Assembly (NCBI RefSeq): GCF_022201045.2
Contig: NC_068559.1
Span: 2,950,501-3,014,500, forward strand
Direction: 5' to 3'
Length of the DNA: 64,000 nucleotides
From: Citrus sinensis
Taxonomy: Eukaryota > Streptophyta > Magnoliopsida > Sapindales > Rutaceae
A program made the translations under genes and the position numbers. The notes below the pieces were generated by a model. The model had not been told where the DNA came from, searched no databases, and saw nothing but the letters and a program-made list of their open reading frames with translations. Within the stretch, counting starts at the first letter, position 1; each line of letters starts with the position of its first letter. Below, in pieces: positions 24,920-37,965 of this stretch.

Positions 24920-26590
24920 TCAAATGTCAAGAATCCTGAAAGAGTCAGCCACTACTTTTAGCTTGTTTCGGACCCTTTTCCATCGTCTTTCATTTGCTCC
25001 AACAATGAGTGTGTAGTATCTCCCTACAACAGTAAAATATACATGCCGACGTTAGCAAAACATAAGAGTGATTTCAAAAGTTGCAGCAAATGAAAGTAGT
25101 TTAGTTTTAGTTAGTGACAATAATAGCTGGATGCATACCATTTGCAATGGCTATTGTGGCAATGGAAGCGCTACTGTAGTTCGGAGATGTAAGTATATAT
25201 TCGAAAGTGTAGTAGTTTTTGCCATCTACGGATTTCTGCATTCAGTAGGGTGCATCAAAGAAATTGTTAAGCTTACTGTTTACACCAAATTCAAAGTTCT
25301 TGTTACACTTCCCAAGCTTGGTGTTAGATTTTTCTTAGTTTTACTTTCCCAGTAGGTAGCTGCAGCAACAAAGATGCAGCCATGTCATAACCAAATCCTG
25401 GGTAGAATATACAAACCTCTTGCATATCTAGTATGTCAGCAACTTGATTCGGGGCAGCATACACATGCCTTGCCAGATTAGAAACAACCTGTAGTTCAAA
25501 GAAACTGGGCATTGAAAAGATCATTCTTCTTGTTGAAGAATAGACAAATGCCAGCAAAATTATGAACCATTACCTCTTCCATAGGACCCAAATCATGGAC
25601 ATCCTTTTTGTCAGTTGGTATGAATCTCACCCTAACATTTTGCAACTGCAAGTATCTGTCTTTGAATCCAGAATCATGTCCTGTGAACTCAAATTCCTAA
25701 ACGAAATTCAGTAGGGGTATTAGCTTTTGGGTCGTGACTGCAGCTAAAATCAATTCTTTGCTTTCTAATTCTTAACTACATTTGCCCAACTTACTGTCCA
25801 ATCCGAGGGATAAACATATGAGTACCCATCAATACGGTCTACAAAAGCATCATAATTTTTCGGAATCTCTACACAACGAAAAAACAGAAGAGAAAAATGA
25901 AATCTGAAGTTACTAAATAGCTAGTTTTCATTGGTTGCCGTTAAGTCTGTGTTTTAGAAAATTGACAAGGAATCATGATACCTTGAGCAAACAATGGACT
26001 TGCAGGAAGTAAATTCGCAGAAAGCAGTCCAGCTCCCATCAGCAGCAGCCGCCTCTTGCTTTTGTCTGAATTAATAGAGACCATGAGATAAAGAATTAGA
26101 AAACTTAAAACATGTTTGTTAAAGCATCTTTTATGCTTGAAATGAAAATATTCACTGTAAGTGACCAAAAATGCACAGTTCAATATAAGAGAGAAACAAG
26201 GCTTGTAAGATTAATCATTAAATTGAGAGCTCAAAATCAAAGCAAAATCCATGTGGGTGTTTCTGAAAGCATGTTTGACATAAGAAAAAATTATCCAACC
26301 GAGCATAGACATTGAATTTGAGAAGAATCTTCTGACGGGTATCTTACTTTCTTCATCGGAACTGATATCTTCTGGGCATGTGAAAAAGTTTTGACAAGAG
26401 AAAGCAGTAGCTGATCGAGTTAACTCATTTGGATAAGCCACATTTAACTGAACAAATTATCACAAAAACATAATCAACTTAGAAGAGGATTAGAGTTGAT
26501 GTATAAAAATAAACTCGATGTACTTGGAATACTGACCTTCTTTGACAGGGTTGTGGAAACCCAGTTCAAAGAGAGTGATGAAACTGCCAT
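24920..26590 (-). CDS. PNSL1: Photosynthetic NDH subunit of lumenal location 1 (PsbP-like 2)
   Basis: Eight exons join in frame: 26537-26590, 26348-26447, 25982-26065, 25795-25868, 25574-25696, 25417-25488, 25139-25235, 24920-25023, giving 235 residues. A transit peptide (MAVSSLSLNWVSTTLSKK...) leads to a lumen-targeting signal with twin Arg: KSKRRLLLMGAGLL...ASPLFAQ. The mature protein begins EIPKNYDAFVDRIDGYSYVY and has the PsbP signature PSDWTEFEFTGHDSGFKDRY, then VRVRFIPTDKKDVHDLGPME and GANERRWKRVRNKLKVVADS. I recall the same IPKNY... and ANERRW... pattern in Arabidopsis PnsL1/PPL2 (At2g39470), a lumenal subunit needed for chloroplast NDH complex assembly. All introns are GT-AG. The last four exons from 123 nt on match PPL1 exactly in length. 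Confidence 0.92.
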
Positions 26591-28365
26591 TCTTAGTACT
26601 CTTTTACTCGGGAGCTTTGGATTGTATGCAGAGAGTGTATGAGGCTTTTCTTTTTATGTGGTCAAGGAGCCCGGAGCCATGCAGATTGTTCTGTGGGGAC
26701 TTGTTTGTATTCTTTATCTTATTCTCTTTTCATTTACATGAATGGATAATGCAATGGTTGCTTTTGTTTATTCTTAGACACATGAATAGAAACCATAATT
26801 TCACTGTTGCTATGGCTATTTAAACGTGCTCCAACCGAAAAAACCAAGTTAACCTTTTATTTATTTTTTTAATAAAATTTATTTTACTGGAAATGCCATC
26901 CGAAATTGCTCCATCGCATTTCAAGCTTCACGAGAATGTTACTACCTTACCACCAGCGATGGAAGGAATTCAAGGTGTGTTTGGAATTGAAGTTGGACAG
27001 CTGTAATTTAAAAGTTACAGTATTAAAATATTTGGTAAACATTAACTGCTGTAATTTAAAAGATATGTTGATATGAGTTTTCAGTTGTATAATGAAAAAA
27101 TCTATTATATTTTTAATAATTTCATCAAAATTATTATTTAAAATTTATATTTACTATATATTACTAACTTTTATTTATAGTTACAATTTTTTTTCTACAA
27201 CAGCTGTAATTTAAAAACTACAGTAATTCAATTCCAAACGCAACCTCAATCTCTTACAAAAGAATTAGAGAGAGGTAACACATGATTATTTTGAAAGAGA
27301 TAAAGTTATTTGTATACAAGCATAAATATGTGTTATAAATAATAAAAGAACAATAATCCTACAGATAAAAAGTAAGGATTTATTAAATTATTTATGTACC
27401 GCCTTTTTTGTTCTTTTTTTTTTTATTAAGCAGCCATTTTTATTAATGAATTCTTAAAAAATAAAAAAAATTCTTTGATGGCCCTACGCTGACCAAAACT
27501 GGGCCAGCCAGTGGGCCTCTCAGCATTCCATATTCCCGCTAAAATCCGAGACAACTCGCCATTATTATTTATAAATGCAGCCTTTTGAGTTGAGAGGGTT
27601 TGATGTACTTTGAATTCAAGCGTCGAGGTTTGGTCAAGGGAAAAGTGAATAAGCCGAGGTATGCAAATGATGAATAAATTCCCAGTTCTCATAAAAATTT
27701 TCTCTGTCATTTCTATTTTGCGAGATTTTCCCTTTCATTTTATTTAATATTTATGGGTAGGTTTTGTTAAAAAGAAACTTCAGGTCCAGTTACTGAACCC
27801 ATGTATGTACAGCTTGGGTGGTCAGGTGGCTTGTTGTATGTTTAATGAGAAAGTGAGTGAGTAGGTTTCATTTTGCATATCTTTATGTTGTTGAATGTTG
27901 ATTCCTTGTCTGTGACACAAGATGACATCGCCCAAAAAAAAAATATAATTAATTAATTAAATGATTGATGTTTTAGGGAATAGAAGATTGTTGATGCAAG
28001 AGTTTTCAAAATCACTCCAAAAATCAAACTGGGTAGATGGTTTTTTGTTACTATTTACATCTTGTTGATGTTAGAGTTCGTGAAAATATTTCGATATTAT
28101 ATTAGACTAGACTGTGAATCCTAAAACCCATCAAATGTACTACGATAATGTATTACATACTTTCTCTCTCTGTCATATTTTCTAATATTTTCTCTGTAGT
28201 CAACAGTCTTGTGGGATCTCTGAGTGCATAATTTTACGGGACAAAATACATTTGACTTTGATTTTTGTATTACTCTTTTTGAGATCCAAACAGGGACTGT
28301 GGTAGGAAATTCCAAACTATCAGAAAAGAGAATCCTTTAACTCAGGGTTGTACATTTCCTTAGCC
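26591..28365. other. Gene-free spacer before the first DUF674 gene
   Basis: It holds the PnsL1 promoter side, a family A MITE (26974-27245) and AT-rich sequence. The open frame at 27426-27710 (minus) has no recognisable domain. Confidence 0.5.
26974..27245. mobile_element. MITE, family A, copy 2
   Basis: Ends GGTGTGTTTGGAATTGAAGT and ...AATTCAATTCCAAACGCAACC are clear inverted repeats. The interior matches copies at 1033 and 32814 (GATATGTTGATATGA, CATCAAAATTATTATTTAAA). The flanks share TCAA directly, a possible short target duplication. Confidence 0.75.
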
Positions 28366-29422
28366 ATGTCAACAACGGAAGCCACAGAAACCACTAAGCT
28401 GAAGTTGTCACTGATGATAGACAAGAGAGCTAACAAAGTACTTTTTGCAGAAGCTGAAAGTGATTTCGTGAATTTCTTGTTCAATCTCCTTTCTTTGCCT
28501 ATTGGTACTGTCCTAAATCTCTTCAGGAATGAAAGCATGTTTGGCTGCATCGAAAACCTCTACCAGAGCCTTGAAAACTTCAATGGCGCTTACTTGCAAC
28601 CAGATAAGAACAAAAGTCAGCTCTTGAAGCCCCACTTAGCAGTATCTTCTGTAAATCCTCCTCTTTTGCTGGCTGAAGCTAACTCACAGTCTCAGGATAC
28701 AAAGTACATATACTTCTGTAGGGGTAGGTATCATAGTAATATGACAGATGTTGCAGGAATTGATTGTCCTGAGTGTCTTTGTACGATGGACCACTCCTTG
28801 CAGTTTCTTGATTCAAACTCTTGCAAGACCATAAAATCTATTGAGGGAGGTATTGTGCGGAATTTGGTCACATACTTGGTGACTGATGATTTGTTGGTGA
28901 CACCAATGTCTATGATAACTGGCATTGATCTCTTACAGCACAATGTTAAGGATGTTTGTGTGCTGGAGAAAAGGGTCGTTGAGTTTGGCACTAAAGAGGT
29001 AAGCACTTAGTCTTTTATCTTGTTTGAACCATTTCTTTTTCTTCTTTTTTTTTTTCAATGTTAGCAAACAATCCTCAACTGATTCATTCAAACTTCAGGG
29101 AATATCTTGAAGATATATTCAGAGGATTGTTACCAATGTTTTCCAGAATTCTACCACTTGGAAATGATGTCTACCTTATCTAGAATGTCACAGGCAATGG
29201 CCAGAAAAACTTAATGACCTTCCTTAGGCTAGCTTTGGCCCCTGTTAAACTATAAATATGTAGGCTGTGTAGCAGTATTGACTCCTGATTTTTGGGTTAA
29301 TGCTTTGTTTCTTTCAGGGTCTGGAACTGTTGAAGTATTCTTTGAAGTCAAAGACAGCTCTCACTAATGTCTTCTTGGCACAGACAAATATCAAGGATGT
29401 TGCAGTATCCAATTCATCTTAG
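28366..29422 (+). CDS. DUF674 family protein, intact
   Basis: Two exons, 28366-28998 and 29318-29422, with a GT-AG intron in phase 0, give 245 residues. The protein opens MSTTEATETTKLKLSLMIDK and then shows the DUF674 (Pfam) N-terminal pattern ANKVLFAEAESDFVNFLFNL and LPIGTVLNLF, a middle region with a Cys pair (DCPEC), and the conserved block RNLVTYLVTDDLLVTPMSMI. The second exon gives the typical end GLELLKYSLKSKTALTNVFL. An ATG six codons upstream (MYISLA) is in frame; the later ATG is chosen because sister copies begin METTK or MSSMEA right before the domain. DUF674 proteins are plant-specific and of unknown function; many have two repeats and about 500 residues, so this is a single-unit form. 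It is the only undamaged DUF674 gene in the window. Confidence 0.85.
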
Positions 29423-31305
29423 TTTTTACTTCAGAAGTAGGTATCCTGGATGCAGTTCGATAGGATAGCTATAAATTATAACTATCCTTTCTTGGTTTAA
29501 TATGGTTGCAGTGTGCATTTTGATTTCCCATTGCACTGATGTTAAATCGTGGGAAACGTGCCTATTGTTCATCTTCACTCAAATTACTGGTTGAGAAAGA
29601 TATTGGAACTGAGTTTTGCTTTTGCAAATTAATTAATTTGAATTTTTGCCTACCTTAGCATCTTTAATTTATGTTTTAATGTAAATGTTTGAATATGTGC
29701 TGATGCGTAGTTGTAGATTTTGTATCTACACCATCAAAGCGTAAACAATATTATTCCAGTATATATGTCTTACATGTCAATAAAGGCTTTGTCAAACCTT
29801 AATCAATCATGATAAGAAGGGATTTTGGTTATGCTAAGTTTAGAAGTTTAGCAATTGCTCTGCTCTACCAAACGAAATTGTTAATGAAGGCATGTCTGGC
29901 TCAATTGTGACATGCAACTACATGTTTAAATTTTAATGAGGTTGTTGGCGTCATTTTCCTTCTTTTATGTTCCTTGGTGTTGCTAGTAATATTGCAATTA
30001 TTCCATGAAACAACTCAAGCCACAATGGAGTTTATATATTTATCGTCATCAAATCAAACTAAAAATGACAAGATATAGGCAGCACGATGAAAGATTTTTA
30101 AATAAAACTCAAAAATGTCCCTATAACAAGTTCTACGCATCATCATCTCCTCTAGTTTCATAGCAACATTATTCCTTAATGCTTCCAATGAAACCTAAAT
30201 GCTTCTCTAGCTTCTCCAAGATTAAACCCTCCTTTGACTCTTCCCACCAAAACTCTTCTTCTCTAAGCCGCATTTTCATCGATTCATATTACAATCCTTA
30301 TCTTTGGTTTCCTCCCAACAAGATCCGGTTCATGAAGAAAATCGTAGATGATATTCTTCTCAGCATCCGGTTCGTGAAGGAATGGTTGATGACAGGGTCA
30401 GGAGAAGGAAAAGCCTGCCTGATGGAGATTATATTACTATAGCAATATTCGCATCACAAAACCGGTGAAGTCCACTGTTTGCTGCTTGTGTGTTATTTTG
30501 TGACAAAGAAGAAAAAAGAGATTGAGAACTTGTAACAAATGTATATATACAAGCAACTATTTTCCTAATTTGAGAAGGAAAATGTCAATGGACGATTGGA
30601 AGTTCTCCTATGGAATAGACGTTTTGTTAATAAAAGCATTTTTCTTTACCAACTCAGAAGCATAAGAGCGAAGCAGTGAAGAATAGCAGTGATTATGGAG
30701 ACCATGAAGTTTCAAATCTCATGACAAACAATACAAATCAATATCCCAAATTTTTTGAGACAAGGAGAGTTTTAAAGAAACGAAAAATCCTTTGAGCAAA
30801 AAGATTTCTAGTAAGAACTACGTGGGGAAACAAAAAACTAAGACAGAATTTGCTAGAATTTTATAAATATCAAGATTCAGAATATCTTTTGTAATACTCA
30901 ATAAAATATCTATACATTTGAATGAAGTGGGGTAAAGTGATGCAAGTGAGACAAGAAAGCTTTTAATTTTTTAATGTATATTGTATAAGAATCAATATAA
31001 GAATAAAAGGAGAAAAAAAAAATTGAGTGCTGCAATAACTGAAGCATAACCAAGAACAGAAGAAACAGAGTTTGCTTCAGAAATTGGATGAACAACATAT
31101 ATATTCCCTAGAAAATAAGGGATGGGGAATGAAAGCAAACTGAGACAATGATTAATAACCAAACATTTATAGATAAAATGGCAATTCAGGAAAGTCAATT
31201 ATACTAACCAATCATACATCAAGCATATTTCCCATCAATTAACATCAATAGTGATGGGCAAACAAAATTATACATGTTTCCAGGATTGCTGGTTCCTATA
31301 ATAAA
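29423..31305. other. Spacer between two DUF674 loci
   Basis: AT-rich sequence with no supported exon. The open frame at 30179-30442 (plus) is unlike any family I know and lacks a clear context; it is left out. Confidence 0.5.
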
Positions 31306-32463
31306 TTATGCAAAATTAGATATTGCAACATCCTTCAGCTCTGTCTTCATGAGGAAGACATTGGTGAGAGCTGTCTTTGACTTCAAAGAATTCTTCAACA
31401 GTTCCAGACCCTGAATGGAATGAAAAACATTAAGGCAAAAATCAACGTTGCTACATGTCCTTCATTCTTACCAGAAAAGGGGATAAAAGCCTCAGAAAAT
31501 CCAATCTTGTTCCCATCTTTTAATTATTTCAAGTTCTTTTAAGTCATGGAAAGTAGCTTTCCTTTGGCTAATTCAAGAAGAATTGCCATGAATAGAAATC
31601 ATTTGACAGAAGCAGAAATTTAATACACATAGGACCATTTGGCATGACATCAAGTATATTTCAATATAGATTATACTTTGTTATAATTGTGATTTTAAAT
31701 TTTGTTACACTTTCTAGTTTATTCTAAAACATGTGCCAAAGCACATCCCAACCATCCAACAAGAATGAAAAATTTGAAGGCATTGTTGTGGAGAAAAATT
31801 CAAACAGAATTAGAAGACATACGTAAACTCCATACCTCATCAATGCCAAGCTCAACAACCCTTTTCTCCAGCACACCAATATCCTTAACATTGTGCTGTA
31901 GCAGTTCAATGCCAGATGTCATTGACACTGGAGTCACTGATAAATCATCCGATACCATATATGTAACCAAATTCTTCACAACACCTCCCTCACCAGCTGA
32001 AGGTTTCTTGCAGTTGCAAGTGGAAATTCCTGAATCAACAAACAGGTCAAACCTCAAGCGGCAGTCCATCAGAAGAGAACAATTTTTGCCAGGACAATTT
32101 GTGTTTGCAGCATCTGACATAATCGTGGTTTACACATCTGTAGAAAACGTTTCCCTTAAATGTTGGACTAGCTTCAGGCAGCAAGGGAGGAGCATTGAGG
32201 GCAGCTGTTACATGGCGTTTCAAGAGGTCATCTTTATTCTGATTTGGTTGCAAGTAAGCATCATTCAGGTTTTCAAGGCTCTGATACAGATTATCTACGC
32301 ACCCCAATGTGCTGCCATTCTTGAGGAGCCTGATGACAGTACTAATAGGCAAAGAAAGGAGATTGAACAGAAAATCCACAAAATCTTTCTTGGCCTCTGC
32401 TATGATAACCTTGTTAGCTCTTTTCTCTATTATTAATGTCAGCTTCACCTTAGTTGTTTCCAT
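31306..32463 (-). pseudogene. DUF674 gene with one frameshift
   Basis: The exon structure copies the intact gene: exon 1 31836-32463 and exon 2 31306-31410 (also 105 nt), with GT-AG sites. Exon 1 starts METTKVKLTLIIEKRANKVI and IAEAKKDFVDFLFNLLSLPI. After the triplets for VNHD (about 32119-32122) the family sequence continues only in another frame (MSDAANTNCPGKNCS..., then NLVTYMVSDDLSVTPVSMTS). Exon 1 is 628 nt, not a multiple of three, against 633 in the intact copy. The end GLELLKNSLKSKTALTNVFL is intact. It lies in inverted orientation to 28366-29422, about 2 kb away. It is either a young pseudogene or an assembly error at one base. Confidence 0.8.
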
Positions 32464-35400
32464 CGTTGATACTGATAAAGAAAGGTATAAATATCAGTTT
32501 AGCTATTTGCTTACCTGATTGGTCAAAATTTTCTAGTGTATGTATATTAGACTCTGCATCCAAGTAGAGGTTAACCCACAAGAGAAATGAAGATTTTTAA
32601 CCATATGAGACCTTGTGGAATCAGACATTGTATTTGAAAATATCATAAACCCTCAAAGCCACTAACATTTAATAACAAATGAGGACCATGCATTATTTAT
32701 TTATTTATTGATTTTTTAAGTCATAAAGGTTTCACATGGTAATACATGATAAAGATGTATATGATAAAAAACCATTATAACAGTTAAATTTTGGGAGATT
32801 ACAGGTCCGTTTGTGATTTAAGTTGGGCAGCTGCAGTTTAAAAGCTACAATAGAAAGTGTTTGGTAAACACTAGCTACTATACCTTGAAAGATATGTTGA
32901 TATGATTTTTCACTTGTATGATGGAAAACCTATTGTATCTTTAAGAATTTTATCAAGATTTTTATTTATTTATATTTACTACTTATTATTAACTTTTATT
33001 TCATAATTACAGTTTTTTTCCACGGCAGCTGTAACTTAAAAGTTAAGTTACAGCACCTCAATCCCAAATAGGACCTAAATCATCTACGATCATCAATTTC
33101 CCAAAATCATCAAAAGAAAATATTATTGAATAATTTTATTTATCCACATGATCAGGCTTGTGCATTTTACGTTGTTGAAAATATAACCAAGCAGTATATA
33201 AGGTTCTAATTAATAAAACTGACCCATAAGTTAAATAACATAAACAATTTGGTAAGCCAATTCTTCCTAAAAAGAGATAAGAGAAACAATTTGACGAAGC
33301 TAGAAATTAATTGACATCAAAAAGTTTCGTTAATACCAGATAGTCTCAAATCAAGCATAAATAAAGGAAGGAAAAAGGATTTCCACCAGGAAATATGCAA
33401 AAAGATTAATTTTTTTAACACATCAATCTAAAATAATTTGAAGAATTAAACAATCGGGCAAAGTTAAGATCTTGTTTCTTATTTTTATTTATTACTTCAC
33501 CGAAGCAAAGAGAAAATTCTGAAAATCCCTAATGCACCAATTTGATGGCAGGACATAAAACCCAGGCTCTAATTAAATCTTTAAAAAGGGTACAAACAAG
33601 AAAAAAGGCACCGAGGGTTATACACAAGCATCCACATATTCATTTTGTTATGAATGAATGAAGAAAAATGTCAACTTTCTCAGCATCCAAACAAATAGAC
33701 CATTCACTACTACATCTACTTGCCACCACAAACACAAATACATACACATACACACATGTATAGATACATACAGTCAAGTATATATGAAAATGACTGTGAA
33801 ACTAATAACGTACGTACCTGCTGGTCTCCTACTACAGTTCAGTTTTCCTTTTCTTCTGTTAATCTTGTTTGACAAAACCTTGAACCTTTATCTGTGACTG
33901 AGCGAGCAGCCTATTTCTTTGCTTGCATTTACGAGGATTTAAGCGGGAAAAAAAAGGAGAAGCTGGGAGGCCCAGTGGGGGCCCATTGACATTAACCAAG
34001 TTTTGGAGAAAAATGGTTCTTTAAGGTGGGGAAAAAAAATGGAGAAAAAGAAAAAATGATTTTTTTTCTTTATTTAAGGAATAAGGAAAAATTGTAAAAA
34101 CGTAGAAATTGGCAAATAGGAGGACTATCGACAAAACATAAAATTTGTAAGCAGTAAAATGGAGACCAGTGAAATAAGAATATGTGGCATCAAAATATCA
34201 TCATCATCATCAGGAGACGAGAAATGGTCAAGGCATTGTTTCATTGAAATTGAAATACATACATACTTAGCTAATTCTAGCCAAACTCAACAACCTTTTT
34301 TTCTCGAATGCACAATGATCCGTGTGATTGTGCTTCGGCAGATCAACTGTAGATGTCATTAAAATTAATTGGAGTCACTTACTGAAGCTTCCATGAAAAT
34401 GCCTTGATTCCACAATTAAGACTATATGCATACATATATACACATGATTAATGCATCAGCACTTACAAAACACTCAGTTTCACATTGGCTTGACTCGTTA
34501 CACTGTGTACCATCAGGATCATTTGTTATCTCATCAGCATTTGTACATACGATACATTAATCAAGCCAAGCATTTGGAATCAATCTAACGATTATTGGGT
34601 TTTGAGTTCTTTATAGTTCAGTAATAAATCAAGTAAAATCCCATAACTTAACTTTCTGAACTATTATTATTCTTTGTTATTTATCATTTTCTCCAAATCT
34701 TGGTCAATGGTTGGCCCAGCGAGCTTCCTCATAGGAGTCAGTAAAGGCTCAACAGTGATGAGCTCAATCAAGATCCTAACACGAACCTGGCAAATGGTAA
34801 TAGTTAATGTACCTGTTCTGTACAGTTTACCCGCTTTAAATTTTTGTAGCAAGCAAACATTTTTCCTTTTTCCTTGGAAAGGAAGTAAGCAAAAGACTCA
34901 ACTGCCGAGAAAACAAAGTCTATAGAATAAATAATATTTGCCAGATAAAAATCATAATATCTCTGGCGTTTTTCAACTCTCCAGGCAAGAAGTCAAAAGA
35001 AAAAAAAAATAAAAAACCTAAAAATTTGAAAAAGACTAAAATGTCCTCTGTTTTTTTCTTTTTACAATTTTACTGCAAATCATTGTTGACGTTTTCTTTG
35101 GTATTCCGTTTAATTTGTGGCAAAACGCGTGGTGAAAGCATACATTTGTAATGTGATTTTTATTAATTTTATATTAGGAAAAAAAAATTGCTGAAAGACC
35201 TGACAGTGATGGCTAGAGTGACAGGCTGACGGGCTTGCAGGCACTGGGAGACAGGATCAAGATGATGTTGACTTACTCCCCAAGTATTTATTTGTCTATT
35301 AGAATGCTCAAGAGTGTCAAGTGGTTTCATTTTTGTCCATAAAAATGACGTCGCTAAGAAGAGTAAGAAGAGGAATGACAGAGGTATGCAAACGTCCATA

Positions 35401-35882
35401 CTTTCTGCATCTGTTCGAATATATAATTATTTTTGTGATAGTATATGTAATTACGTATCAATATCTGAGCTAAAAGGGGCAAGTTCTGTTTGGATGTTGA
35501 GAAACTTGGACATTTTTCTGTGGTCCATTCTTAAGAAAATTAGGACGTGGTTACTTGTAGATGGCTTGATGGGTTTTCTTTTTTGCGCTTGCATATAAGC
35601 ACCTCCATTCTTTTTCCTCTTTTCCCCCCCCTGTAGCGAGCATTCTGAAGTACTTTCTAATACAATACCTCTAATAAGTAATAGTAATAAAGGGTTTTTT
35701 GACAGAGGAATGGAAATTGGGGGTTCGCCAAAAGACGTGCTTCTAATTTGAGGGGCGTAGAACAAAACCAGGTAGCATTGTCATGATATAGTAAAAATAT
35801 GATGTTGAATATCCTACATTTCGAATTAAGAATTTATTGTGTTTATTTTTTTTTAACGTATGTCTTCTCACAGGTACTGAAA
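32464..35882. other. Spacer between DUF674 pseudogene and DUF1985 chimera
   Basis: It holds a family A MITE (32814-33075) and a stretch at 34627-34711 that recurs at 44452-44537. No exon could be supported. An open frame on the minus strand at 34667-34852 is unidentified. Confidence 0.5.
32814..33075. mobile_element. MITE, family A, copy 3
   Basis: Ends GGTCCGTTTGTGATTTAAGT and ...CACCTCAATCCCAAATAGGACC are inverted. The interior shares GATATGTTGATATGA and CTTTTATTTCATAATTACA with the other two copies. Confidence 0.75.
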
Positions 35883-37965
35883 ATGACTGAGAGTTCAATT
35901 CAGATAGATGTTTTGTCAAAATTACATGCACTTGATAGGATTAGACGCAAGCTAACAGAGACACAGAAGCATCTATTTAGAAAGCAATGTTTTCGGTATT
36001 TTCTAGACTTGCAACCCCTAACCTTTCAAGCAACACTTGTGCATAGTGTGCTACTCAGGATGATTGAGAATGGTCCAGAGTTACGTACCACTAATGAGTT
36101 ATGGTTCTCAATAGATGAAGAAACTACCATTAGATTTTCAGAAGGAGACTTTGCTAAGATGACTGGTCTTGAAGTTGGAAATCCTGAGAGGTTTGATTGC
36201 AAGTTAAAAACTGATTCAACTAATTCTATTTTAGACAGACTAGAGGGTTTGGATATGAAAACATTTGATGTTATAATTGAGAGTATAGACTTTACGGAGG
36301 AGGATGATACAGTTGCTGTAAAGATTGCACTTGTTTACGTCCTTGAGAGGGTTTTGATGGGTAATCTAGGACACACAAAAATAGCTAAAGAGAGGTTGCG
36401 GTTAGTTGATAATTTGGATGAGTTCAACAAATATCCTTGGGGAACTGTCTCATACAAAAAGACAATTGAATCACTTCAGAAAGCAGGGAGAACAAAACAA
36501 TGCAGATACAGTCTTTGCGGGTTCCCTTATGCATTTCAGGTGTGATTTAAAAAACTTTAGTTTTCATAGATTAATTTATAATGGTTATCTTGACTTAATT
36601 ATCCTACAATCAATGTAGATTTGGTTATACGAGATCAGCCCCTTTATTGCAAAAACATATGCGGAGAAGATCGTAGGATCAGAAAATATCCCGTGTATGT
36701 TTAAATGGGCTGCGAAGACTCCTCGTTCTTATGCGGAGCTGAAGAAAGCTTTTAATGAGAAAGGGGTAAGATATCTTATATTATTTACTTGTGATTTATA
36801 TTAAAAAACCATTTGATTACTTGATATGTACATGAATGCAGTTGATTCCTGATGTGATTTTGTTGGAGCATCAGAAAATAGAGAACGTAAATGTGGCCCA
36901 CCATGATGCTTCGACCAGTACTGCTCATCAGGTCTACGCACAAACACCTCCATATATGCTTTCCTATGGTTTAATTAGTTCTTTCTTAAACAACTTCTTT
37001 TTGCTTTACTTTTGGCTGTGGCACAATGCATCAACTCATATTAAAGGTATTCTTACTCAATCAACACCTTAAAAATGCAGAGCGAAAATGATGATAGAAT
37101 AAGTACTTCTGATTTAATTGGTGGTCGGCCATCGAAAAGGAGATTGTGTGATATTAAGAGCCCCTGTGTGAACTTTCTTAACCCCACTGGTTCCACCACG
37201 ACTTTAGAGGAACCTTCAAATAATGTGGAGGACCAATTGCCTGACGAGCATCTTCCGATCGAAGCAGTGGCTCCCCATGATGCCAATAGTAACAAGGTTA
37301 TATTCTCATTGTAGAGTAGTTAACTCAATAGCCTGCTTTCCTGCCGTTTCATTCTTTATAAATTAAAAAACTGTTTTCTTGTTAGGTTCATTTGGGTGGA
37401 GATCAGCCCAAGGATAATGTTGATGCTTATGTGAGAAACAGAGAGGAGGTATGCGCAAGATTAATTTTTGGTATTCATATTTGAAAGAGCTATACTACAC
37501 TTCCTAATGGCATTCACATATTTTCATTCCAAGGATTGAGGTGACTGGCATACATGATACTTCTATTAAATGGTCAATATTATTACTTCTAAAATTACTA
37601 TTGGTCAATCGCACCATTCATAGATAATTGTCGCTTGATTGGGATGAATAAGGTTAGGATATTATTTGGAAACTGTAGTATAAGTAATTTAGTATGTTTA
37701 AAGTATGCTTATTTGATTTTTGTATCTAACTATAATGCAGAGTGACAACTGTGAGGGAATGAGTATCCCTGATTTTGTCCATTGTGGTCTACCATTGAAA
37801 AAGAGAGTGTATGAAATAAGCCCTTGTGTCAACTTACCTACTAAGGTGAAGCTGACGCTAGTGGTAAACAAAAGCGCAAACAAAGTCATCTTTGCCGAAG
37901 CTGGAAAAGATTTTGTGGATATTTTGTTCAACATCCTTCGTTTGCCAATTAGTACTATCATACAT
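35883..37965 (+). pseudogene. DUF1985-DUF674 chimeric gene, 5' part
   Basis: Six exons, all in phase 0 with GT-AG introns: 35883-36539, 36619-36765, 36842-36931, 37081-37296, 37386-37448, 37741-37965 (cut by the Copia element). The first two exons encode a DUF1985-like domain: FRKQCFRYFLDLQPLTFQAT, TTNELWFSIDEETTIRFSEG, DFAKMTGLEVGNPERFD, NKYPWGTVSYKKTIESL. DUF1985 is common in plant transposon-derived genes that often also carry a Ulp1-type protease; no protease is seen here. The last exon passes through SISPCVN-like sequence into a DUF674 start: PTKVKLTLVVNKSANKVIFA then EAGKDFVDILFNILRLPIST. The DUF674 sequence resumes at 43374. Before the insertion it may have been a transcribed fusion gene; now it is broken. 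Confidence 0.72.

Noticed and set aside
30179-30442. 87-codon open frame
   Set aside because: Ser-rich start and no known family, no clear splice partners; cannot be told from chance.
34667-34925. Overlapping open frames on both strands near 34.7 kb
   Set aside because: The minus frame looks protein-like in places, but I could not assign it and no exon neighbours were found.
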